A DNA stretch of 64,000 nt from Qipengyuania gelatinilytica (GCF_019711315.1 NZ_CP081294.1:2418001-2482000), one strand, 5' to 3'. Shown: positions 18,134 to 27,994, counted from the first letter of the stretch. The notes: generated from the sequence alone by a model not told the origin. Translations and numbers: made by a program.

Positions 18134-20264
18134 CCGCTTCAGATATTCGCTGACTTCAATCCTCGCCGCGCTGTCGCTGGCAGGGATGCCTGCTGCTGCG
18201 CAGGATCGCGATGCGCCCGAGACGCTCGGAGATCTCATTCCCGATAGTGCGGTCGACAATGCCGAGGACTGGGCTTCGCAGGGTACGGACGCGCAGGACG
18301 ATACCGTGGGAGACGCAGTCCCCGAACCCGACACGCCGATCGAGAGCCCGCAGGGATTTTCGCTTCCCTGGCCCGAGGACATCGAGATCGACGGCGTAGA
18401 GCCGCTCGAACCGGAAGGGGATATCGAGTTCGCCGATCTCGATCTTGGCCGTGCGCAGGTCGATATCGAGCAGGCCGAAACCGAACGGCTCGCCGACAAT
18501 TTGGTGCTTGGCTTTCCGCAAAGCGAACCGCCGTTCTCCGAACGCGGTGATTTCGTCGAACGGTTTTCCGCCCTTTCGACGATCGAAGGGTTGGAAAACG
18601 AGGATGCGAGCGTCGCCCAGCTCGCCGCTCGCGCGCGGGAGGACGAGGAGCTCCTCGGCGATCTCCTGCGTGTCTACGGATATTACGACGGGCAGATCAT
18701 CCGCTCTATCGGCGCGCTCCAGCCCGGAGAGGACGTCGCCACCGAGACACCGACGGTGCGCTTCGATGTCATTCCGGGCAACCGCTATCGCTACGGGACG
18801 ATCAATCTCGGCAATCTCGACGCTGCGCCCGATTATGAGGAATTGCGCGCTTCCTTCGGAATATATTCGGGCGACTATTTGCAAAGCGATACGATCGTGC
18901 AGGAGCAATTCTCGCTAGATCGCAAGCTGGGCGAGACCGGTTATGCATTCGCCAAGATCGACGAGCCCCAGCTCCTGATCGATCACGAACGCGAGGAAGG
19001 CGATCTTATACTAGATGTCGAACCGGGCGGCAAGTATGTGTTCGGCGGTGTCGTCAGCAGCGATCCGAAGTTCCTTTCGGGCCGGCACCTGGGCTCCATC
19101 GCGCGTTTCCAGGAAGGCGACGTCTATCAGCGCAGCCTCTCGCTGGACCTTCGCCGTGCCGTGACCGCCACGGGTCTCGTTTCCTCGGTCAGCGTCACCC
19201 CGCGCGAGGTTACCCCGCCGCAAGGCGATCAGCCCGGCGTCGTCGAGATGGACGTCGATCTGGAGCGGGCCAAGCTGCGCACCATCGCCGGTGCGATCGG
19301 TTACGGTTCGGAAGAGGGCTTCCGCCTCCAGGCAAGCTGGGAGCATCGCAACCTCTTCCCGCCCGAGGGCTCGCTCAGGCTGCGCGCAATCCTCGGTACG
19401 CAGGAGCAGCTGGGCGGTGTCACCTTCCGCAAGAACAATTTCGGCGGCCGCGACAAGGTTCTCACACTCGACGCCTATGCCTCGGCGCAGGACACCGTCG
19501 CCTATGATGCCAACACCGTCGCCCTGACCGGCACCTACGAGCGGCTCTCGACGCTCCTGTTCCAAAAACCCTTCAGCTGGTCGCTAGGGGCGACGGTCCT
19601 TGCCTCGGACGAACGCAATCGCGTGATCGGAGGCGTGCCGAGGCCGCGCCAGACCTATCTCGTTGCGGCCCTGTCCGGCCGCGCACAGATCGATACGACC
19701 GACTCGCTGCTCGATCCCACGCAAGGGTTCAGGGTGGCGGGCTTCGTTTCTCCCACGACCTCGCGCACTGAGGGCGATCAGTACTATTACCTCGCGAACC
19801 AGGCCGACGCCTCCTATTACCAGTCGGTCGGTTCAAATATCGTCGCAGCCGGACGCTTTCGCTATGCGAGCATCGTCGGCGCGCCGATCTTTGCGATCCC
19901 GCCGTCGCGCAGGCTCTATGCTGGCGGAGGCGGTTCTGTCCGCGGTTACGGCTATCAGGCGATCGGTCCCAAGAACGACTTCGGCGAGCCCACTGGCGGA
20001 CGCAATCTCGTGGAAGCCTCGGTGGAAGCGCGCATCGGTACGGGCTTTTTTGACGGCGCAGTATCGGTCGTCCCGTTCTTCGATCTCGGCGCGGTGTCGA
20101 TCGAGGAAACACCCGATTTCCGTTTCGTGAAATACGGCGCCGGCGTGGGCCTGCGCTATGACACCGGCTTCGGCCCGCTGCGCCTCGACGTCGGTTTCCC
20201 GCTCAATCCGGATCCCGAAGATGCGCCGGTGGCAGTCTATGTTTCGCTGGGACAGGCATTCTGA
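18069..20264 (+). CDS. tamA: TamA-like Omp85 outer-membrane protein
   Basis: About 731 residues, an Omp85-family barrel with POTRA-type periplasmic repeats that works with TamB in outer-membrane assembly and lipid transport. The last third shows beta-strand-rich sequence and the Omp85 L6-loop signature [17 protein letters not shown] stretch of about 100 residues after the signal is very acidic. The start is uncertain: the ATG at 18069, with GGAAAG seven bases upstream, gives a 45-residue signal region (hydrophobic core [18 protein letters not shown]) and overlaps bpt by 65 bases. The next ATG (18186) would remove most of the signal core. It overlaps tamB by one base (TGATG). Confidence 0.88.
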   Translation: MPKGPPCRQRTATSWNTNSPTDRFRYSLTSILAALSLAGMPAAAQDRDAPETLGDLIPDSAVDNAEDWASQGTDAQDDTVGDAVPEPDTPIESPQGFSLPWPEDIEIDGVEPLEPEGDIEFADLDLGRAQVDIEQAETERLADNLVLGFPQSEPPFSERGDFVERFSALSTIEGLENEDASVAQLAARAREDEELLGDLLRVYGYYDGQIIRSIGALQPGEDVATETPTVRFDVIPGNRYRYGTINLGNLDAAPDYEELRASFGIYSGDYLQSDTIVQEQFSLDRKLGETGYAFAKIDEPQLLIDHEREEGDLILDVEPGGKYVFGGVVSSDPKFLSGRHLGSIARFQEGDVYQRSLSLDLRRAVTATGLVSSVSVTPREVTPPQGDQPGVVEMDVDLERAKLRTIAGAIGYGSEEGFRLQASWEHRNLFPPEGSLRLRAILGTQEQLGGVTFRKNNFGGRDKVLTLDAYASAQDTVAYDANTVALTGTYERLSTLLFQKPFSWSLGATVLASDERNRVIGGVPRPRQTYLVAALSGRAQIDTTDSLLDPTQGFRVAGFVSPTTSRTEGDQYYYLANQADASYYQSVGSNIVAAGRFRYASIVGAPIFAIPPSRRLYAGGGGSVRGYGYQAIGPKNDFGEPTGGRNLVEASVEARIGTGFFDGAVSVVPFFDLGAVSIEETPDFRFVKYGAGVGLRYDTGFGPLRLDVGFPLNPDPEDAPVAVYVSLGQAF

Positions 20265-23200
20265 TGGCTGCAACTGAGGACACAGAGGTGCAGCCGCGCC
20301 GGTTCCGCAAGCGCCGGTTGGGCAAATGGGTGCTCGGCATTGTCGGCGCCTTGCTGCTCGTGATCCTCGGAGCGCTCGCGCTTCTCAACACGCCTATCGG
20401 CGAGCGTTTCCTTGCCGATCGCATCGCCCGCCAGACCTTTCCGAACGGGCTCAACATCCGCATCGGGCGGATCGAGGGCAATATCTATGGCGAGGCGGTG
20501 CTTCACGACGTCGCCCTTTCGGATCCCAAGGGCGTTTTCCTGACGATCCCGCGCGCCGAGGTGGACTGGAACCCGCGCGCATGGCTCAACAATCGCCTCG
20601 ATATCGACAGTTTCGTAGCACGCCGGGCGACACTGGCCAGACTACCGGAATTCCTGCCGAGCGAGACCGAGGGCCCGATCCTGCCGGGCTTCGACATTTC
20701 GCTCGACCGGCTGGAAATCGATGCCCTGACGCTTGCTCCGGCCATCACCGGCGGTGGAACCGAACAGGTCGACCTGCTCGCCGAAGTGCAAGTCGAGGAC
20801 CGGCGTCTCTTCGTCGACGGGAACGCTGCGCTGGGTGCAAACGACAGCCTGGCGCTGCTGCTCGATGCAGAACCTGATGGCGACCGCTTCGATCTTGCCG
20901 CGCAGGTGCGTGCTGCCGACGATGGCGTGCTGGTCGGAATGCTGGGGCTTCCGCGCGGCTATCGGGCGGACCTTGCAGGCGAGGGCACGTGGTCGCAGTG
21001 GCGTGGCGGCTTGCTCGTGCGGGCCGGAGACGAGCGGATCGCCGCACTCCGTATCACAAACCAGGGCGGCACGTTCGGAGCGGTTGGCAAAGTCGATCCG
21101 AGCGATTTCCTCAGTGGCACGATCGCCAATGCCGTAGGCGAGGACGTCGCGATCTCCTCGCGCGTGGAGATCGACAACCGGGCGTTCGACGGACGGACAG
21201 TCGTGGTTGGGAGCGGTATCCGCTTCGAAGGCGAGGGGCTCGTCGATCTTGCCGAGAACAGGGTCGACGACTTTGAAGTCGTGGCTCGCCTTACCGATCC
21301 GGCGATCTTCGGCGAGAATTTACGGCTCGAGAACGCGCGTCTCGATGCAACCCTCAACGGTCCGTTCAGCGACCTCGCGATCATTCACGACCTGCGCGTG
21401 GCAAGGCTTCAGGCCGGAACTGCCGAACTGGACGACCTGCGCCAGCGCGGGACGCTCTCCTACGATGGCTCGACCTGGCGCTTGCCGCTCGCGCTTTCGG
21501 TATCGCGGGTTCGAACCGGCAATGCGCTGGCCGACGCGCGTCTTGTCAATGGCGATGGACGCGGTCGGCTGATGCTGTCCGGAAGCCAGCTGACCGGCGA
21601 CGATATTCGCCTCTCCTTCCGCGGCCTCGCAGCCAATTTGGCCTTGCGCGGCAATCTCGATGCGGGTCGCTACCAGCTGCGCGGACCGGTTCGCGCGAAC
21701 GGCATAGCTCTCGACAATGTGGGTGTTGCGGGCGGCACGGCGCTGGTCGACCTGGATGTCCTGCCCTCGGGCTGGAGGATTGGTGCACAGCTGGACGCGC
21801 GCGTCTCGCCGGTCAGCAACGACACGCTGGCCAATCTTGCCGGTCCCGCGATCCGCGTGCGCGGGGGAATTGCAACCAGCAATGGGGCAGCGATCGACTT
21901 CGACGATATGACAGTGTCGTCGGAAAAGCTCACCATGGCGCTGGATGGTGCCATTGCCGACAGCACCACGACTCTGGCCGGTCGGGGCACTCACACGCAA
22001 TATGGCGACTTCACCGTCGAAGGCCAGATCGAAGACGGCGCGCCCACTGCCGAACTGGTGTTTGCAAAGCCTTTCACCGGGCTCGAAAACGTTCGTGTCG
22101 CGATTGCGCCGAGCGAAGAGGGCTTCTCCATCGATACTGCGGGCGATTCCGTCCTCGGCCCGTTCGACGGCGTCCTCGCGCTGTTGGCACCGCAAGACGG
22201 ACCCACGCGCATCGATATCCAGCGTCTCGAGGTCTCCAATACCGACATTTCCGGCGACCTGACATTGGTCGACGGCGGCGCGCGCGGCGATCTCGCGCTT
22301 GCAGGCGGCGGATTGAATGGGACCATCGCCCTTGCGCCAAGGCAGGGCAGGCAGGGCATCGGCCTCGACCTGTCAGCCCGCAATGCGAGTTTCGGCGGCG
22401 ATACACCCCTGACGATCGGCCGTGCGCAAATCGATGCGGAGGGGCTCATCGGCGATGGTTCGACGAGTTTCTCGGGCACGGCCAGCGCGCAGGGCATCCA
22501 GTATGGCACGGTGTTCATCGGGCGGCTTGCGGCAAGGGGAGAGGTCGAAAACGGCGTCGGTAGTGTCGATGCGAGTATCGCCGGAAGGCGCGGCAACCGC
22601 TTCGCGCTGGACCTGAATGCGCAATTCCGGCCCGAGCGGATTGCCGTGGCAGCGCAGGGCCAGTTCTCTGGTCGCCAGATATCCATGCCGAGGCGCGCTG
22701 TCCTGACCGCGCTCGACGGCGGCGGATGGAAGCTGGCTCCCACCCAGCTCAACTTTGGCGATGGCGCAGCGATTGCTTCGGGCATGTATGCGCCCGATGA
22801 GGCTGCGCTGGAGCTCAAGCTTGCCAGCATGCCGCTCTCGCTTGTCGATGTTGCGGTAGAAGACCTCGGCCTCGGCGGAACCATGTCGGGCATAGTCGCC
22901 TTCCGTAGCCCCCGCGGCGGGCTGCCGACCGGCACCGCGCGTGTGAAGGTCGATGACCTCACACGCTCCGGCCTGGTTCTCTCCTCCAAGCCTGTCGACC
23001 TCTCGCTACTGGCCGAACTGACGGAAACGAGCCTGGAAGCGCGCGCGGTACTCGCCAATGAGGATATCCGGCGGGGCCGGGTGCAGGCCGTGATCACCGG
23101 CATGCCTGCCTCGGGCGATCTTACGCAGCGGCTCCGCGCAGGTCGCCTCGACGGTCAATTGCGCTATCAGGGCGCGGCCGAGAGCCTGTGGCGCCTTGCC

Positions 23201-24457
23201 GCGATCGAGGCCTTCGACCTCACGGGGCAGGTCGCCTTGGCCGCCAATGCCAGCGGGACGCTCGCTTCGCCGCAAGTGCGTGGCACCGTCGCCAGCGATG
23301 ACCTGCGCGTGCGAAGTGCTTTGTCGGGCACCGACATCCAGGGTGTCAGCGTGCGCGGCAAGTTTGCCGGTTCGCGGCTCCAGCTCACCCGCTTTGCCGG
23401 GACGACCGATAATGGCGGCACGGTAACGGGCAGCGGGATCGTCGATCTCGAGGGCCTTGGTGAGCGAGTGCAAGGCAGGCTGGTCGAGATCCGCGGGCCG
23501 ACGCTCGATCTGAGGGCCAGCGCGAAGAATGCGCAGCTGCTCCAGGCCAATGGTCTCAGCGCGACGATCACCGGGCCACTAAGGATCGTCTCCAATGGGC
23601 TTGGCGGCACGATCGCAGGCCGCGTGACGATCGATCGGGCAAGCTGGTCGCTGGGATCTGCTGCCGAAGACATGCGCCTGCCCGTCATTCCCACGCGCGA
23701 GATCAATGCGCCCGCAGACCGTGCTGCACGCGTGGCCCCGGGCAGGCCGTGGCGTTACCTGATCGACGCCAAGGGCCGCAGCCGGATCGACGTCGATGGC
23801 ATGGGCCTCGACAGCGAATGGGGCGCCGACATCATCCTGCGCGGGACGACCGACGACCCGCGCATCGGCGGCAGCGCGGAAGTTGTCCGTGGCGACTACA
23901 CCTTCGCGGGCACGCGGTTCGAACTCACGCGCGGCGAGATCGATTTCGACGCAAACGTCCCGATCGATCCGCGGCTCGACATCCGTGCGGAGACCGAAAG
24001 GGACGGGGTCGACGTGATCGTGACCGTAACCGGAAGTGCGCAGCAGCCCGAAGTGACCTTCAGTTCCGATCCTGCCCTGCCTGAGGAGGAAATCCTCGCG
24101 CGGCTGCTGTTCGGCGGATCGATCACCACGCTCTCTGCAACCGATGCGCTCCAGCTTGGCGCAGCGCTGGCAAGCCTTCGTGGCGGTGGCGGGATGGATC
24201 CGATCAACCAGCTTCGCAGCGCGATCGGCCTTGACCGGCTGCGCATCGTTTCGGCCGATCCCGCGCTCGAACGCGGGACGGGCGTTGCGCTGGGCAAGAA
24301 TTTCGGCCGCCGCTTTTACGTGGAAATCATCACCGATGGCCGCGGTTACAGCGCGACCGAGGTCGAGTTCCGCATCACCAGCTGGCTATCGCTGCTGGGA
24401 AGCGTCTCGACCATCGGTCGCGAGAGTGTGGTGGTGGAAGTCAGCCGCGACTATTGA
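20264..24457 (+). CDS. tamB: Translocation and assembly module protein TamB
   Basis: A 1397-residue inner-membrane-anchored periplasmic bridge protein of the AsmA-like/TamB family. The N-terminus is basic with a single helix at about 22-42, followed by an N-terminal region (IRIGRIEGNIYGEAVLHDVA) typical of TamB. A long repetitive beta-taco body follows, and the conserved DUF490/TamB C-terminal domain fills roughly the last 350 residues (DYTFAGTRFELTRGEIDFD, EEEILARLLFGGSITTLSA). It ends with the strands that insert near the TamA barrel. The ATG overlaps the tamA stop, so the pair is coupled. Confidence 0.96.
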   Translation: MAATEDTEVQPRRFRKRRLGKWVLGIVGALLLVILGALALLNTPIGERFLADRIARQTFPNGLNIRIGRIEGNIYGEAVLHDVALSDPKGVFLTIPRAEVDWNPRAWLNNRLDIDSFVARRATLARLPEFLPSETEGPILPGFDISLDRLEIDALTLAPAITGGGTEQVDLLAEVQVEDRRLFVDGNAALGANDSLALLLDAEPDGDRFDLAAQVRAADDGVLVGMLGLPRGYRADLAGEGTWSQWRGGLLVRAGDERIAALRITNQGGTFGAVGKVDPSDFLSGTIANAVGEDVAISSRVEIDNRAFDGRTVVVGSGIRFEGEGLVDLAENRVDDFEVVARLTDPAIFGENLRLENARLDATLNGPFSDLAIIHDLRVARLQAGTAELDDLRQRGTLSYDGSTWRLPLALSVSRVRTGNALADARLVNGDGRGRLMLSGSQLTGDDIRLSFRGLAANLALRGNLDAGRYQLRGPVRANGIALDNVGVAGGTALVDLDVLPSGWRIGAQLDARVSPVSNDTLANLAGPAIRVRGGIATSNGAAIDFDDMTVSSEKLTMALDGAIADSTTTLAGRGTHTQYGDFTVEGQIEDGAPTAELVFAKPFTGLENVRVAIAPSEEGFSIDTAGDSVLGPFDGVLALLAPQDGPTRIDIQRLEVSNTDISGDLTLVDGGARGDLALAGGGLNGTIALAPRQGRQGIGLDLSARNASFGGDTPLTIGRAQIDAEGLIGDGSTSFSGTASAQGIQYGTVFIGRLAARGEVENGVGSVDASIAGRRGNRFALDLNAQFRPERIAVAAQGQFSGRQISMPRRAVLTALDGGGWKLAPTQLNFGDGAAIASGMYAPDEAALELKLASMPLSLVDVAVEDLGLGGTMSGIVAFRSPRGGLPTGTARVKVDDLTRSGLVLSSKPVDLSLLAELTETSLEARAVLANEDIRRGRVQAVITGMPASGDLTQRLRAGRLDGQLRYQGAAESLWRLAAIEAFDLTGQVALAANASGTLASPQVRGTVASDDLRVRSALSGTDIQGVSVRGKFAGSRLQLTRFAGTTDNGGTVTGSGIVDLEGLGERVQGRLVEIRGPTLDLRASAKNAQLLQANGLSATITGPLRIVSNGLGGTIAGRVTIDRASWSLGSAAEDMRLPVIPTREINAPADRAARVAPGRPWRYLIDAKGRSRIDVDGMGLDSEWGADIILRGTTDDPRIGGSAEVVRGDYTFAGTRFELTRGEIDFDANVPIDPRLDIRAETERDGVDVIVTVTGSAQQPEVTFSSDPALPEEEILARLLFGGSITTLSATDALQLGAALASLRGGGGMDPINQLRSAIGLDRLRIVSADPALERGTGVALGKNFGRRFYVEIITDGRGYSATEVEFRITSWLSLLGSVSTIGRESVVVEVSRDY

Positions 24458-24462
24458 TGGCG

Positions 24463-25035
24463 TTAGCCTGCGTCGCCGGGGATCATGACGGCGTCGACAG
24501 GGATGATCACGCCATTGGCGGCCTGTGTGGCCGCTCCGTTGAAGCGCGCAACCTCGCCCGAGGGGTTGGTCGCAACGACCGTCTCGCCATCCATCGAAAA
24601 GGTAAGGTCACCGCCACCGAACGTGGTCATCGTCACCCCGCCGCCCTGGCTTTCGATGGCAGCCGTGATGTCTTCGGGCGTCAGGTGGCCGGGCAGGATG
24701 TGTTCGCGTAGCACGCCGGCAAGGACCGGGCGCTGCTCTTCGGTCATCAAGGACTGGCCTTTTTCGCCCAGCGCGTTGAAAGCCTCGTCACTTGGTGCCA
24801 GCACCGTGTAGCTGGCCGGGCCATCGAAGATCGAATTGAGCTGCGCGCTGGAGATGGCGCCACTGAAACTCGCCATTTCGGGCAGGTCGCCAAGGGCGGC
24901 CGCCAGCGTCCGCGTGGTGTAGTCCTGCGTCTCCCCGACGCTATCGGTGGTTTCGCCGCTGCTGCACGCCGGGAGCATGGCCAGCCCGGCAATTGCACCG
25001 GCCAGCACGAAGGGCTTCGTGAAGTTGGTCTTCAT
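24463..25035 (-). CDS. Fasciclin-domain (FAS1) lipoprotein
   Basis: A 190-residue exported protein. The signal ends in MLPAC, a lipobox with an unusual Pro at -2, making Cys24 the likely lipidation site. One FAS1 domain covers about 40-188, with the conserved TVLAPSDEAFNALG, LREHILPGHLTPEDI and a final GVIIPVDAVMIP. FAS1 domains act in adhesion or carbohydrate/ligand binding. The gene starts 14 bases after the stop of the Tyr/Asn/Gly-rich gene, so both are probably transcribed from the EcfG-like promoter upstream of that gene. It is convergent with tamB across five bases. Confidence 0.88.
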   Translation of the reverse strand: MKTNFTKPFVLAGAIAGLAMLPACSSGETTDSVGETQDYTTRTLAAALGDLPEMASFSGAISSAQLNSIFDGPASYTVLAPSDEAFNALGEKGQSLMTEEQRPVLAGVLREHILPGHLTPEDITAAIESQGGGVTMTTFGGGDLTFSMDGETVVATNPSGEVARFNGAATQAANGVIIPVDAVMIPGDAG

Positions 25036-25049
25036 CTTGTTTCTCCAGA

Positions 25050-26051
25050 TTAGATGAGCAGGTCGATCGCCGCGGCGACGAGGCGCGTTTCGGGGTCGAT
25101 CTGGTACACATATCCGTCCGAATAGCGGTACATGCGATCCGGGCTGTCGTAGTAGCGGTCCCTGTATGCATAGGGGACGTTGTAGACGTCGTAACCGCGC
25201 GGCATGGGCTGGCCGACGGTGATTTCGTTACCCGTGATAAGCGCTGCCACCGAGGTGATCGCAGCATCTTCGGGATCGACCCGGTAGATCACGTTATCGG
25301 CGTAGCGATAGCGATCGGGACCGCCGAGATTATAATAGTCGACATAATAATCCGGCACTTCGTAGCTGCGATATCCGCTCGGCCAGACATTGCCGATACC
25401 AAGTGCGCCGCCGAGCAGGGGGATCCAGCCGGATACATCGCCCCGATCGCCGTAGCGAACAAGATACCCGTCATTGTAGTAATAGTCTCCGCGGCCGTAA
25501 TTGTTCAGGCCGAAAAGGCTCGGGCGATAGGCCGAACCGAAGAGGCTCCGCTCATACTGATCGCGGACCTGTCCCGGAGGATTGCATCCGTTGCGCTTCT
25601 TCGCGAGGCCCGGAGGGCAGCCCTGGATGAGACCGCGCGAGCGATCTTCTGTAAGCCAGCCGTAATCGCGATCACCGCGCATCACGCGGCGATCGTCACG
25701 GTCATCATAGGTCACGCGCACATCGCGACGATCGGCGGCATTATCGCGACCCTGTCCGTTCCCGCGGCGCTCGGCCTGACGGGCCTGGCCATTGCCCCGG
25801 CGCTCGGCCGAGTTCTCGCGCCGTTCGACACGCCGCTCTACCTGCCGGTCCTGCCGTTTGTCGCTCCGGTCGGGGCCACGATCTGCACGGGCATTGCCAT
25901 TCCCGTTGCCATTACCATTGCCCTTCTGGCCTTGGGCGGCAGCGGGCTTGTTGCCTGAATTGCCCTGACCATTACCCTTGCCATTTCCCTGGGCGTAAGC
26001 CCCGCTTGCGGCGAGCGCGATAGCCGCCGCTCCAGCCATGATTAGACGCAT
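25050..26051 (-). CDS. Exported Asn/Gly- and Tyr-rich protein, RcnB-like region
   Basis: A 333-residue exported protein. A signal peptide (MRLIMAGAAAIALAASGAYA) is followed by a low-complexity Gly-Asn-Gln stretch to about residue 55, then a highly charged Arg/Asp/Glu segment to about 140, then a Tyr/Asp-rich C-terminal half in which lines such as RYRYADNVIYRVDPEDAAI and RMYRYSDGYVYQIDPETRLV form two related repeats. It resembles exported RcnB-like proteins of sphingomonads only loosely and I claim no function. The ATG at 26051 is preceded by AAAGGAG. An EcfG-like promoter lies just upstream. Confidence 0.75.
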   Translation of the reverse strand: MRLIMAGAAAIALAASGAYAQGNGKGNGQGNSGNKPAAAQGQKGNGNGNGNGNARADRGPDRSDKRQDRQVERRVERRENSAERRGNGQARQAERRGNGQGRDNAADRRDVRVTYDDRDDRRVMRGDRDYGWLTEDRSRGLIQGCPPGLAKKRNGCNPPGQVRDQYERSLFGSAYRPSLFGLNNYGRGDYYYNDGYLVRYGDRGDVSGWIPLLGGALGIGNVWPSGYRSYEVPDYYVDYYNLGGPDRYRYADNVIYRVDPEDAAITSVAALITGNEITVGQPMPRGYDVYNVPYAYRDRYYDSPDRMYRYSDGYVYQIDPETRLVAAAIDLLI

Positions 26052-26074
26052 TTCAATACTCCTTTGTCTTCCCC

Positions 26075-26100
26075 AACGGGGAGAAAAGGCATCGGGTTCC
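26075..26100 (-). promoter_or_regulatory. EcfG-type (general stress response) promoter candidate
   Basis: On the minus strand the sequence reads GGAAC, 17 bases, CGTT, matching the GGAAC-N16/17-CGTT consensus known for EcfG sigma factors in alphaproteobacteria. The -10-like CGTT (26075-26078) is about 23 bases before the ATG at 26051, which leaves room for a short leader with its ribosome-binding site. It would drive the Tyr/Asn/Gly-rich gene and the fasciclin lipoprotein. Confidence 0.6.
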
Positions 26101-26136
26101 GGCCATTTCCGGGCGATCGTCAAGCTTGGGGGCTGT

Positions 26137-26730
26137 TCAGCCGCGATAGAGGGCCACTTCCGCACGTCGACGACGAACCAGACCCTTCAGCACGCGGCCA
26201 CCGGCATGTTTCCACTTGGCGAACTCCCGAGCAGCCGCCTCGTGGTCGCCTGCAACATGTCGGCGGGTGAGCGTCGCACGGGCGATTGCGCCGGTGTTGT
26301 AGTGGAAGCTCACAAGCGCATCGAACTGCCCCTGCGTCGTCGGAGCATCTCCGATAGCCTCGCGCACTTCAGCTGCATGACGCGCAATGTCCGCGTCGAG
26401 GCGCGCATCGCATTGTGCCTGTGTCCAGACGGTGCCTTCAGAGATGTCCGCACCAGTCGCGCCCCAGCCGATCGTCCACGGGTCGCCGCCGGTTCCGGGA
26501 TCGGGATAGGCTTCCACCATGCCATCGCGGCGCATTTTCGCGCAGCCTTCGAAGGTCTTGATCAGTTGGAGGCCAGCCTCTGAGACCCCGCAGGATGGAA
26601 CGGCTGGAACACCATCCCAGGGCAATTCGAGCGAAGCCTCGATCGCGGCATCCAGGCGATCCACTTCGGACTGCCGGAAACCACGCCCGAGCATGCCGCG
26701 GACGGTATCGAACAGGGATTTGCGATTCAT
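26137..26730 (-). CDS. GH24 lysozyme (phage-type endolysin)
   Basis: A 197-residue protein from MNRKSLFDTV with a GH24 (T4 lysozyme-like) domain at about 50-195. The catalytic Glu is in IKTFEGCAKMRRDG, the second acidic residue in YPDPGTGGDPWTIGWG with its conserved Thr, and further family motifs are FDALVSFHYNTGA and WKHAGGRVLKGLVRRR. It cuts the muramic acid-GlcNAc bond of peptidoglycan. No signal peptide or signal-anchor is seen, so export would need a holin or another route. No other phage gene is near, so it may be a domesticated endolysin. An in-frame ATG at 26739 adds three residues. Confidence 0.88.
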   Translation of the reverse strand: MNRKSLFDTVRGMLGRGFRQSEVDRLDAAIEASLELPWDGVPAVPSCGVSEAGLQLIKTFEGCAKMRRDGMVEAYPDPGTGGDPWTIGWGATGADISEGTVWTQAQCDARLDADIARHAAEVREAIGDAPTTQGQFDALVSFHYNTGAIARATLTRRHVAGDHEAAAREFAKWKHAGGRVLKGLVRRRRAEVALYRG

Positions 26731-26816
26731 GGATTGCACCTCTTGCTAGGGGACGAGGTGCGGCAAATAGGCACAAGGATATCGCGTAGGAAAACGATCT
26801 TGGCCGGGGAGCAGGA

Positions 26817-27818
26817 TCAGCCTTGGGTGCCTGCACCCTCTCCCGCGTCACTCTTCTCCGTGCCGGGCCGGCCATGTGGATAGAGCGTGGCGTAAACTTC
26901 GTCGAGCGTCAGGCGCTCGTAGTGCATTTCGGGCGGCTCGTGCGGCTTCTCGACCTTGCCCATGCGGACGACCAGGCTGTCGCTATCCTCGTCGACATAG
27001 CTGTCTTGACGCGCCGAAGCGCGAAGTACGCGGGCATCGTCAGGCGGCGCAAGTTCTGCGCATAGCTCGTGCGCGAGTAGGGACACGTCGAATTCTTCGG
27101 CGAACTCAAGGCCGTAGTGCTGGCCTGCGATCCAGCGGATGGTTGCAGCGATTTCGCCCGATGCGGCAAGCGACAGGCGGACCTCGTCTCCGCTCGTCAA
27201 ATTGTTGGCCTGCGTGATGGCGACCATGGCACCGTGCTTGGAGATATTGCGCAGCCGGGCTGTCGCGTCGCGGTCCTTCCAGCGAAGCTTGCCGATGAAA
27301 ACCAATGGGTGGCGCTTCTGGATGCCGCGCTGTTCGGCGCCGATCAGCGGCTTGGCATTATAGCTTTCCATCGCCCGTTCGCGCGCAATCGTCTTGACGA
27401 TGAAGTCCTGCACGCCGGCTTCTGCGATGATCACGGTTTCCGCGATGAATTCGAGGCCGACGCGGCCCCTCCGCCCCCAGCGTACAGCTGTCGTGATCGG
27501 TGCGCATTCGTCGATCGCAAGGCGAACGGTGGTCCCGATGGGCGCATTGCCTTCATACCCGATCATGACGCCGTTGGAGGACAGGTTGATCACCTTCACC
27601 TCGTGTTCGTCACCGTCGATCAGGGCCTTTGCTTTCGTGCCTTCGAGATAGTGACGATCTTCATTGCGCTGGTGGATGCTGCGCTTGCCCCGGCGCGGGA
27701 TGGCGACGGCTCCGAGGCCGGAAGCCTGCGGGTCCTGTTTGCGTTTCTTTTTCTGGATAATCACGTCCGCACGCGTTTCAGCGACCTTTTCGGTGATATC
27801 CTTGCGCCAGAAATTCAT
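26817..27818 (-). CDS. Protein with two PilZ domains
   Basis: A 333-residue soluble protein. After a basic N-terminal 50 residues, a first PilZ domain has the c-di-GMP-binding arginines in HQRNEDRHYL and the NLSSNG motif (N-x-S-x-x-G). A second PilZ-like unit has NISKHG but only a spaced RGIQKR in place of RxxxR, so its binding may be weaker or lost. The tail is acidic. PilZ proteins act as c-di-GMP effectors in motility, adhesion or polysaccharide control. I chose the ATG at 27818 (MNFWRKDITE); the upstream extension is Arg/Leu-rich and runs into the terminator of glnA. Confidence 0.82.
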   Translation of the reverse strand: MNFWRKDITEKVAETRADVIIQKKKRKQDPQASGLGAVAIPRRGKRSIHQRNEDRHYLEGTKAKALIDGDEHEVKVINLSSNGVMIGYEGNAPIGTTVRLAIDECAPITTAVRWGRRGRVGLEFIAETVIIAEAGVQDFIVKTIARERAMESYNAKPLIGAEQRGIQKRHPLVFIGKLRWKDRDATARLRNISKHGAMVAITQANNLTSGDEVRLSLAASGEIAATIRWIAGQHYGLEFAEEFDVSLLAHELCAELAPPDDARVLRASARQDSYVDEDSDSLVVRMGKVEKPHEPPEMHYERLTLDEVYATLYPHGRPGTEKSDAGEGAGTQG

Positions 27819-27919
27819 GTCTTTCCCGTGTTGCCGGAGGATCCGAGGACTCACGACTATCTCCAGCACCCTAAAAAAGCGTGTAGGGCGGGAGAGGGGC
27901 AACCTGCTGGAATGGAGAA

Positions 27920-27947
27920 GGGGCGCCCGGATCGCTCCGGACGCCCC
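27920..27947 (-). terminator. Probable terminator of glnB-glnA
   Basis: A 12-base stem with one internal mismatch (27920-27931 with 27936-27947) and a TCGC-derived tetraloop, 48 bases beyond the glnA stop. The trailing T run on the minus strand is weak (CTTCTCC), so the call is moderate. Confidence 0.55.
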
Positions 27948-27994
27948 TCTATCTGGCCCCTCCTGCGTGCAGGAGAGGTGTCTCCAGCTTGCTC

